Below are positions 19,239 to 26,411 of a stretch of 58,580 bases of DNA, piece after piece (within the stretch, counting starts at the first letter, position 1; each line of letters begins with the position of its first letter). The notes beneath the pieces are model-generated. The model saw nothing but the letters and a program-made list of their open reading frames with translations. It was not told the origin of the DNA and ran no database searches. The stretch is from Bacteroidia bacterium. Lineage in GTDB: Bacteria; Bacteroidota; Bacteroidia; Chitinophagales; Saprospiraceae. The DNA lies in the NCBI GenBank assembly GCA_030430845.1, contig JAUIKE010000035.1:1-58580 (forward strand), in the 5' to 3' direction. The translations under genes were made by a program, and so were the position numbers.

Positions 19239-19538
19239 ATGCCACCAGCAGCCAGACTAACAGACATGCACACTTGTCCGATGCAAACGCCAGGGATACC
19301 TCCGATCCCACATGTAGGAGGCCCCATTACCGGACCGGGCGTGCCCAATGTTTTAATTCAAAAAATGCCCGCCGCCGTTTTGGGGGATATGTGCGTATGC
19401 GTCGGACCGCCCGACACCATCGTAAAGGGATCTGCCACCGTTATGATTGGAGGTAAGCCCGCCGCCCGGATGGGCGATGCGACCGCTCATGGAGGAGTGA
19501 TCGTAATGGGAGCACCAACGGTTATGATTGGAGGGTGA
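19239..19538 (+). CDS. PAAR-domain spike tip protein
   Basis: A 99-residue PAAR protein of the family that forms the sharp, zinc-bound cone at the tip of VgrG-like spikes. The start PPAARLTDMHTCP, the glycine/proline-rich repeats GGPITGPGVPNV and the two ATVMIGG/PTVMIGG turns are typical, and the His and Cys residues (His11, Cys13, Cys51, Cys53) can provide metal ligands. There is no toxin extension. It is the third member of the tube-spike-tip group. Confidence 0.93.
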   Translation: MPPAARLTDMHTCPMQTPGIPPIPHVGGPITGPGVPNVLIQKMPAAVLGDMCVCVGPPDTIVKGSATVMIGGKPAARMGDATAHGGVIVMGAPTVMIGG

Positions 19539-19608
19539 AGTAGCTCCAAATCCTTTTGATATATTATTGGACCTAACTAAATAGCCGCATTGCGGCGAAA
19601 GCTGCATA

Positions 19609-19630
19609 AGCTCGGGTGTAAACCCGAGCT
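19609..19630. terminator. Hairpin after PAAR gene
   Basis: A 9-bp stem AGCTCGGGT and complement with a 4-nt loop, followed by GAAAAAAG. The rest of the 295-bp gap before the next gene holds GC-rich words such as GCCGCATTGCGGC and no coding potential. Confidence 0.55.
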
Positions 19631-19833
19631 GAAAAAAGCCTCCCTTCAAAAGCTGCAGCCATACGGCCCGTCTGGGCGCAGCGACACACAGACCTACATA
19701 TCTAGCATAAGTAAATTACTTTGACGGAAAAGCGGTGGCATCTTTTCCGAAATTGTGTTAATTTAAATAAAGTTCATGCCAACTGAATCTTAAAGCTCCC
19801 CTCCACGTTTTATATAATACCCAAAATTGCTGG

Positions 19834-22671
19834 ATGATGAATACCCATGCCTTAACCGTATTCTTTTCTTTTTCGATATTATTCCTTATTTCTCCTGTTT
19901 CTGAATTGTCGGGACAAAATGTCCAAACCGGCGACTTCTTTGAAGGCCGCAAATCCATCAGCGGCATTGTGGCTAACCCTTTGGGGAACAGACCGGTGGA
20001 AGTAGAAGCGGAACAGAGCTGGGAGCTAGTACAGCAGGATCGGGTATGCTGTGGAAAAACAACCACCCTGCCTTTACATGCCCGAAGTACTGCCTTGGAC
20101 GAAGAAACACAAAAAGAAATCCAGGCGCTGTTGGGAAGCCAATTCCCAGGTAGATCGCTGACAGCAGCGAATACCGTTGAAGCCATTGCCAGGAGAATTG
20201 ATAGAACCGACTTAAGGTGGAATGGAAAAGATGATCTGCCTTTCCCGGAAGAATTGTTAAAATGGAAAACTGAGGACCCCGATAAAAAAAGTGGCTTGTT
20301 GTCTTTCTTCCTGGAAGAAAAGAAAAGCTATCAGGCTCCACCCTGCGATTGCCTAAACATTACCCGCTATCAGCTGCGAACGGATTATACCTTTAAGGGG
20401 GGAAATCTTCCAAAAGAAGTAAAAATTAGCCACTACAGTCATATTTATCATGAAGCAACGACCATTACAGACGGTGACTGCCCAAAAGAAGCTATTTGTA
20501 ATGCACTTAAGAGAGGCTTAAGAGCCATTCCTAAAAACTTCCCGCGGGATGCGGATACAGATTCCGAAGTAGTTTACAGGCCTCGGGGCACCGGCCGTAC
20601 AACCGGACACATTGCTACTCTTTCCGTGAATAACCCAACTGATGATATCCTCTTTCTTAGAATAGAACCTTTTTATATTCCTTCCAGCGGTCGCTATCAA
20701 AGTTATGTTTCCACAACTAAAGACGTGATTGAAATCCGTCCGGGAGCCACAAAAGATATTCCCATCATGGGCGTTTGTACAGACATTCGCAAACCGCCCG
20801 TTCCCTCCGGAGAAGCCGCCTTCCCGGAGATCAGTGCCTGGATTCCTTATTCCGAAGCCGGTCCCGTTTTAGAACCCTCTAGGGTGTACGATCCTGCAAC
20901 AGGGGGCTTTGTACAACGGCCGCCCGAGCAGCTGACATTTGATCCTCGGGCTGGTACCTATCTTCCTAAGCCGGAACACATGGATAAAGCCGGTCCTGCT
21001 ATTACCTACCCAGGTACTGACATTCCCTTCCCTCTGACCATCGATCCGGCCAGAGATTACAAAGAGGTAGCCCGCATGATCATTGAGGCGGTATTACGGA
21101 TAGACAGTACCTACGAAAACCAGTCTCGAAAAGGAACGATCCAAACCCCCTTCAGCGGCCAGTCAGCCCGGCAAAGCGAGGCCGTACGCCAGCAATTGAC
21201 CTGGATGTACGTAGCGGGAATGACCGATGATCCTTACGAAAAAGAGGACTTCAAAGAACAGATTGTCCAGCAATACGAATCCAATACCAATCAGTCTTTT
21301 GAGTCGGCTCCTCCTGCAGCCAAAGAAAATATAGCAAAAGGCGTCGATCAATTTTGGGGAGCTTTTGAATTAGTAGGAGTGGAGGCAAAAGTGCTGAGTG
21401 CCGATAAGAAAACAGCATCCACTCTTTCTCGACCGGGGCAAGCCTCCAACACGCGAAAGACTTGCGTGGAACTGCCTAAAGATCCTCAGATTAATCCCCG
21501 AACCGGCTTCGATCTAATGGGAGACCTGTATCGAAAAGGCCTGGTCGACAAGGACCTGGTCAACGACTCCAGGTTCCGCTTGAGAAATGAAACGGTATTG
21601 AGGGCGGAGGCCATGCTCAGTGGCCTGAACGATGCCCTAAGCAGCGATCTGAATCCTATCCCTTGTCAAACAAACGAATTGGCGCACACCGATCGGCCAC
21701 AGCAGTTTCCGGAGTTTCCCTCTGATGAGATTTATTTACTCGTCGACCTTTGTGCCGATAATACAGGGGAAGACCACTTAAGTGATTTTTTGGCTCCCGG
21801 TGCGGTGGATGTGCTCAATAACTGGTATGCTGACATGGAAAAAGCGCTTATGAACATGGGGCTTAGCCCAGCCATCGACCAGAGCATGATCGGCTTTTTC
21901 GATCAAAAGATCAAAAGAGAGATGGATCGGATCGCTGACGCTTATAATGAGTTTGAGTCAAAAGTATTGGCCGGAATGGAGCTTCGTTACAATCGCTCAA
22001 GGGCCGAAGCCAAAATGTGGGAGGGTATTACTTTTGTGGCGGCGACGGCGATTTCGGCCGCTACCGGTGGCACCGCAGGGGCCTTACTGGGCGTCTTTGT
22101 CAGCACAACAGGCTTTGTTTTTGATCAGGGCCTTCAGTCTATGGGAGCTGACCCCCGAGTGGCATCCCTGGTTTCTTCTTTGATTACCCTAAGTATGTCC
22201 ATGTCAAATGCTATGCTTACCTCCGGAGCTGTAGAGGGGATAGAGGAAACGGTGGTGGGCGGTTTACTGGATCTTTCCATCAATGAACAGGCTCGTGTAT
22301 TAACTGAAAAAAGGGTAAAAGGATATGCCTTGGCTATGAATATGTTGAATGATGAGAATTGGGCCAATTTTGTAAAAAAACTCAGTGAGGATTATGATGC
22401 TGCGGCCATTGCCATGTGGAACAAAAACAGAGAAGACCTGAAAGCCGAAGTCGCTCGCTCAGTAGCCGAATTGTGTAAAATCCGAAATTCCTTAAATCGA
22501 TTGGTTGATGAAACTAAAAAGGCTCAGGAGCGTACAGCCAATTGGATGCACAGCAATCACTGGAAAACCCTCTGGCAGCAAAACATATCCGATAATTTCG
22601 ATTGTTGCTGTGAATATTCCGACGGCACCGGTCCGGATGATGGATGCATAGTTAGAATTCCGGGGAAGTAG
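19834..22671 (+). CDS. Large exported protein of unknown function, next to the injection module
   Basis: 945 residues with a signal peptide (about 1-27, ending near SGQ). I do not recognise any domain. Visible pieces: a Cys-containing N-terminal part (CCGKTT about 70; CDCLN about 170), a beta-rich middle with IATLSVNNPTDD, a linker rich in Pro and acidic residues, and a helical C-terminal third (about 650-930) containing an Ala/Gly-rich hydrophobic hairpin (about 733-765, ISAATGGTAGALLG) that resembles membrane-active helices in secreted toxins. It ends in a Cys-rich tail (CCCEYSDG). It follows PAAR in the same direction, so it may belong to the module; but its signal peptide argues against loading into an injection tube from the cytoplasm. 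A role as effector, surface scaffold or receptor is unproven. Confidence 0.8.
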   Translation: MMNTHALTVFFSFSILFLISPVSELSGQNVQTGDFFEGRKSISGIVANPLGNRPVEVEAEQSWELVQQDRVCCGKTTTLPLHARSTALDEETQKEIQALLGSQFPGRSLTAANTVEAIARRIDRTDLRWNGKDDLPFPEELLKWKTEDPDKKSGLLSFFLEEKKSYQAPPCDCLNITRYQLRTDYTFKGGNLPKEVKISHYSHIYHEATTITDGDCPKEAICNALKRGLRAIPKNFPRDADTDSEVVYRPRGTGRTTGHIATLSVNNPTDDILFLRIEPFYIPSSGRYQSYVSTTKDVIEIRPGATKDIPIMGVCTDIRKPPVPSGEAAFPEISAWIPYSEAGPVLEPSRVYDPATGGFVQRPPEQLTFDPRAGTYLPKPEHMDKAGPAITYPGTDIPFPLTIDPARDYKEVARMIIEAVLRIDSTYENQSRKGTIQTPFSGQSARQSEAVRQQLTWMYVAGMTDDPYEKEDFKEQIVQQYESNTNQSFESAPPAAKENIAKGVDQFWGAFELVGVEAKVLSADKKTASTLSRPGQASNTRKTCVELPKDPQINPRTGFDLMGDLYRKGLVDKDLVNDSRFRLRNETVLRAEAMLSGLNDALSSDLNPIPCQTNELAHTDRPQQFPEFPSDEIYLLVDLCADNTGEDHLSDFLAPGAVDVLNNWYADMEKALMNMGLSPAIDQSMIGFFDQKIKREMDRIADAYNEFESKVLAGMELRYNRSRAEAKMWEGITFVAATAISAATGGTAGALLGVFVSTTGFVFDQGLQSMGADPRVASLVSSLITLSMSMSNAMLTSGAVEGIEETVVGGLLDLSINEQARVLTEKRVKGYALAMNMLNDENWANFVKKLSEDYDAAAIAMWNKNREDLKAEVARSVAELCKIRNSLNRLVDETKKAQERTANWMHSNHWKTLWQQNISDNFDCCCEYSDGTGPDDGCIVRIPGK

Positions 22672-22700
22672 AAGGTCGAAGGTCGAATTTAGGAGTACGC

Positions 22701-22799
22701 CAGTGTTTTCAGCGTCCCCAATGTCAAAAAAGACAGTGTTTTCAGCGTTCCCAGTGTCAAAAAAGACAGTGTTTCCAGCGTTCCCAGTGTCAAAAAAAA
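22701..22799. repeat. 33-bp tandem repeat, three copies
   Basis: Three exact-period 33-bp units of the form CAGTGTTTTCAGCG + TTCCCAGTGTCAAAAAAGA lie in the leader of the HYR protein gene, ending about 25 bp before its ATG. The same family forms a nine-copy array before argB at 41.3 kb, and one partial unit lies before the amylase gene near 31.04 kb. Confidence 0.92.
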
Positions 22800-22824
22800 T
22801 CATCTCAACCTATAACTAAAAACC

Positions 22825-25185
22825 ATGCGGTTCTTCTTCATAGCCCTGATCTCCATTTTTTTCGCCTCCCACACCAAGGCCCAGGTAGTCGATCCACTCT
22901 GGGATCGCATCAAACTCACCGGCATAGAAGCCAAAGTATTCGAAGCCGAGCCCGAAAAGGTCAAAAAAGAATTTCCACTCTGGATTCCCCTGGCCGGCGG
23001 AGCAGTGGGCGGTGCCATCCTTTTGCTGACCTCCGGCAAGGACGGAGGGGGAACTGAACCCCCGGAACTACCCCCCGTCACTGCCGTAAATGATCGCCTG
23101 GAAATACCTTGCGACGGCAGCGGTACGGTCAATGTACTGAGTAATGATGTGGGAGAAGGCCTGCAAATACAATCGTTCAGTAATACGACCGGCATCGACC
23201 TTCAGCATGATGGCACTGGCCTGGTCACCATTTCGAATCCCGGCTCCGGCACCTTTTCTGTTTCTTACTCCCTGAGAGATCAGCATGATCAAGTCGCTAC
23301 CGCTGTGATTACCATCATCGGCCTGGATGACGAAGCCCCCCAATTAGACTGCCCGGACGATGTCATCATTGATTGTGGCGATCCAATGGAGCCTTCTTTT
23401 ACAGGACAGCCAGGCATTAAGGACAATTGCGACCCCGCTCCACAAATTGAATTCACGGACGAAGAAACCACAGGGGCCTGCCCCTTTGTCAAATCTATTC
23501 TCAGAACTTTTACCGTCTCAGATGCTTCCGGCAATTCCAGCAACTGCACGCATACCATTCTGGTCAAAGACGATGAACCTCCCGTCGTTCAACAAGAAGC
23601 GCAGGATTTAGTGTTAGATTGTAGTGCTGTTGATAATGATAGCCTGGCCTCCGAATGGCTGGATTCTCACGGAGGTGCGCAAATCATGGATGCCTGTGGA
23701 AGCGAATTGACCTGGAGTCATAGTCTGGAAGAAATACCTGCGGAGGTTGGCTCAGTAGAAGTCACATTCACGGTGACCGATTCCTGCGGGAATAGCACTG
23801 TCCTCGCTGCTCAGTTAATCATCGAAGATCTGTCCCCGCCTGTACTACAACAGGAGGCCATGGACCTGATCATCGAATGTGGTTCAGATATCGATGCAAG
23901 TATCCTTGATTGGTTGGATAAAAACGGCGGAGCCCAGGCAGAAGACGCTTGTGGTAGCCTGACCTGGTCCAACGATTTTGCCGGCAGCATTGCTACTTGT
24001 GATCCGACCAGCCCCACTCAAGTTACTTTCACCGCAACTGATGAGGCCGGTAATTCTATCAGCACTACTGCGGGGGTAAGTATTTCGGATACCGAAGCAC
24101 CCACTTTTGTCTGCCCGCCAGATTTTACGCTGGATTTCGGCCAGGAGCCCGTTCCGGCCATTACCGGCTTGCCTACCGAGCTGCGTGATGACTGCAGCGA
24201 CGAAATCAGAGCTTTCTTTGAGGACGAAGTCGTCCTTCAAACAGATGGCTCTCTCATTCTTAGAACCTGGACCGTGCTCGATTTTTGTGGTAATGCAAAT
24301 ACCTGCGTCCAGCAAATAAAGGTGCCGGGACAGAATTGTGACTTTCCACTAAGTTTTAACATCACCCAGCCTTCTTCGCCTTCCGCCAGTGACGGGATAA
24401 TTGTAGTGACCATACCACCGGAAGCGCCACCGCCACCATATACCTTAATCGTGAATGGAGAAACCACTACGAATATACCCGGACGTCAAGTCAATCTGGC
24501 AGGAAGAGGTGCTGGAGAGTACACCATCACCGTCATTGTGAATGATGACTGCCAGTCTCAAACATCAACCATCGTATTGGCCGCTCCTGGCTTGCAAGAG
24601 CTTGGAAACATTGAATTTGATCTGGACTTTTCCGGCCTGCAGCCTTTCGGTAACGCTCGACCCTTACTGATGGAAAATGACTTGCTGGATGCTGTCAATG
24701 ATGGGCTGGATGCCGGAACGGTAGAACACCCTGCTCCTGCACAGCCACTGACTTTCGATTGGTTGGTTTATGGAAAAAACGCGGTCCGCTTAAGCATGCC
24801 GATTGGAAAGGCACAAGAATTAAGGGTTCAGGCCAGCCAGTTCAATATAAGAGGGGAGGGGCTTTCCTTCCTCGGAGAAAAATTGCTGGACATGCAAGGA
24901 AATGGCTTTGAAGTGGCTCTAAATCAAAGATTAAGCCTTGCTAAAGGAAAAGCTCAGCCATTTATTGAGGGAGGCTTTCGAGCTGGTACTTATCAGCTGC
25001 AGCAAGGACAAATAAACAGGCAGAAGCCAGTCAACCCACACATTCATTTTCCCTTTTGGATGATGAGCTTTTCCAGCGGGCTAGAATGGCATCCTTCCGA
25101 AAATCTGGAACTGAATGTAAAAAAAGAATGGATGGGCAGGGATTGGTTTTTTATTGGATTGGAGATGTTTTATAGGATGAATTAA
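22825..25185 (+). CDS. Exported multi-domain HYR/Ig-like surface protein with C-terminal barrel-like region
   Basis: 786 residues. A signal peptide (about 1-19, ending KAQ) is followed by a short segment with a hydrophobic helix (about 54-70), an Ig/cadherin-like module with NVLSNDVG (about 95-155), three to four HYR-type modules marked by D-x-x-x-P-x-F/L-x-C-P and DASGNSSNC/DSCGNST (about 165-510), a SprB-like module (about 515-590) and a C-terminal region of alternating hydrophobic strands ending FYRMN, like an outer-membrane beta-barrel. The combination suggests a cell-surface adhesin anchored by its own barrel. Near its N-terminus the motif TGIEAKVFEAE resembles VGVEAKVLSAD in the preceding protein, suggesting that the two work together. 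Confidence 0.85.
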   Translation: MRFFFIALISIFFASHTKAQVVDPLWDRIKLTGIEAKVFEAEPEKVKKEFPLWIPLAGGAVGGAILLLTSGKDGGGTEPPELPPVTAVNDRLEIPCDGSGTVNVLSNDVGEGLQIQSFSNTTGIDLQHDGTGLVTISNPGSGTFSVSYSLRDQHDQVATAVITIIGLDDEAPQLDCPDDVIIDCGDPMEPSFTGQPGIKDNCDPAPQIEFTDEETTGACPFVKSILRTFTVSDASGNSSNCTHTILVKDDEPPVVQQEAQDLVLDCSAVDNDSLASEWLDSHGGAQIMDACGSELTWSHSLEEIPAEVGSVEVTFTVTDSCGNSTVLAAQLIIEDLSPPVLQQEAMDLIIECGSDIDASILDWLDKNGGAQAEDACGSLTWSNDFAGSIATCDPTSPTQVTFTATDEAGNSISTTAGVSISDTEAPTFVCPPDFTLDFGQEPVPAITGLPTELRDDCSDEIRAFFEDEVVLQTDGSLILRTWTVLDFCGNANTCVQQIKVPGQNCDFPLSFNITQPSSPSASDGIIVVTIPPEAPPPPYTLIVNGETTTNIPGRQVNLAGRGAGEYTITVIVNDDCQSQTSTIVLAAPGLQELGNIEFDLDFSGLQPFGNARPLLMENDLLDAVNDGLDAGTVEHPAPAQPLTFDWLVYGKNAVRLSMPIGKAQELRVQASQFNIRGEGLSFLGEKLLDMQGNGFEVALNQRLSLAKGKAQPFIEGGFRAGTYQLQQGQINRQKPVNPHIHFPFWMMSFSSGLEWHPSENLELNVKKEWMGRDWFFIGLEMFYRMN

Positions 25186-25477
25186 TTGGAAAATTAAAAT
25201 TGGTGAATTTTATCGACGGAAAGGGAAAATATGCCTTGAATAGGAAAAAAGAATATTAGCGAAAATTATTTTTTTAAATTAATAAATGATTCTGCTGAAA
25301 GTAAAGGAAACCTCTGTCAATCAAGGAGTTTTGGCTATGTTGGAAAGCTGAAAAATTCAATTTTATTTAGCGAATAAATATCAGAATAAAATTTTGAGTT
25401 TAACATATTTTAACTTTTAATAAATTTTTAGTTTATTTGACGTGACTTTAGACATAATTGAACTCAAAAAATTACTT
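25186..25477. other. AT-rich intergenic region
   Basis: About 290 bp, very A/T-rich, with no hairpin of note and no coding signal. It probably carries the promoter of the metalloprotease gene; a TTTATTTG near 25433 is a weak -7-like match. Confidence 0.4.
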
Positions 25478-25512
25478 ATGACACGTTTCTTAAACTACTT
25501 CATTGCCCTAGC

Positions 25513-25526
25513 GGCAGTGGGCAGTG
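25513..25526 (+). repeat. 7-bp duplication that breaks a signal peptide reading frame
   Basis: GGCAGTG occurs twice in tandem. From the ATG at 25478 the frame reads MTRFLNYFIALAAV and then runs off into a short false tail. Removing one 7-bp copy joins it exactly to GMLTFACEQE of the downstream frame, which gives a normal lipoprotein signal peptide. The duplication is thus the frameshift. Confidence 0.85.
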
Positions 25527-26348
25527 GGCATGCTCACGTTTGCATGCGAACAAGAAAACCTAAATGTTAACGACGTTCCACAAGACGTCATTGACCAACT
25601 CACCGAAATGGGCTTCAACCCTGATGGAATTGAAAGAGTAGAAGGTGGTTTCCTCATTGAAAGAGATATCATCATTACTCCAGAATTTCTGGCTAGCAAT
25701 CCTTCCGAGCATCGCGTACCTGGATTGGAGCAGTACAGCACCAATAATCTTGTTTCCACAAATGGAAACCGGGTAATTACGGTCTATATGCCACAAGAAA
25801 GCTCCGGAGGTGGAGGGAAAGGTAAAAAAGGTGGCGGTGGCGGCACCTTTGATGCTGATATGAACGCTGCATTAGATGAAGCTATTAGCCGTTACAATGG
25901 TGAAAACCTGGAGATCAGCTTTGCTAGAACAACTAATTCCAGCAATGCTGACATCGTTTTCACACGTCTGAATAAGAGACAAGAGCGCCAGGGAATCCTG
26001 GGGTCTGCCGGATTCCCTAGCAGCCAGGGAGATCCTTATGGTGAAATAAAAATGAGTGGGATCCTTAAGTCTTCTTATAATCTGAGCATCAATGGTATTG
26101 CTACGATCATTAAGCACGAAATGGGACACTGTATCGGATTCCGTCATACAGATTACTTCGACAGAAGCATCAGCTGTGGAGGCTCTGCATCGAATGAAGG
26201 TGATGGCGGCGTTGGTGCCAATCATATTCCTGGCACGCCTACCGGAGCAGATCTTCAGGGCAGTGGTTCTTTTATGCTTTCTTGCACAGATGGGTCTAAC
26301 CGTCCGTTCACGAATGCTGATAAAACGGCTTTGGATTACCTGTATTAA
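25524..26348 (+). CDS. M57-like zinc metalloprotease, signal peptide frameshifted
   Basis: Secreted zinc endopeptidase-type protein, with 274 residues readable from a GTG codon. The catalytic motif HEMGHCIGFRH (His198, Glu199, His202, third ligand His208) matches the dual-action HEIGH metallopeptidases (M57) of the metzincin kind, and SFMLSC further on could be the Met-turn region. A Gly/Lys-rich linker (GGGGKGKKGGGGG) separates an N-terminal region of about 90 residues from the catalytic domain. Without the 7-bp duplication, translation would begin at 25478 and produce a lipoprotein cleaved before Cys in LTFAC. As given, the intact frame lacks most of the signal peptide, so the gene is either switched off, an assembly error, or translated poorly from GTG/ATG inside. 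Confidence 0.82.
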   Translation: MGMLTFACEQENLNVNDVPQDVIDQLTEMGFNPDGIERVEGGFLIERDIIITPEFLASNPSEHRVPGLEQYSTNNLVSTNGNRVITVYMPQESSGGGGKGKKGGGGGTFDADMNAALDEAISRYNGENLEISFARTTNSSNADIVFTRLNKRQERQGILGSAGFPSSQGDPYGEIKMSGILKSSYNLSINGIATIIKHEMGHCIGFRHTDYFDRSISCGGSASNEGDGGVGANHIPGTPTGADLQGSGSFMLSCTDGSNRPFTNADKTALDYLY

Positions 26349-26360
26349 TATTAGTGAAAT

Positions 26361-26411
26361 AAAAAAGAGGCTGGCGAATCCTACTCAGGCGGATGAGACA
26401 GCCTCTTTTTT
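26361..26411. terminator. Bidirectional terminator between protease genes
   Basis: AAAAAAGAGGCTG pairs with CAGCCTCTTTTTT around a 25-nt loop. It lies between convergent genes and overlaps the stop codon of the subtilase gene. The loop contains GGCGAAT, part of the recurrent GGCTGGCGAA family. Confidence 0.85.

Noticed and set aside
22492..22803. Minus-strand frame coding an FFDTGNAENT-type repeat peptide
   Set aside because: It is the reverse translation of the 33-bp repeat and then overlaps the end of the 945-aa gene.
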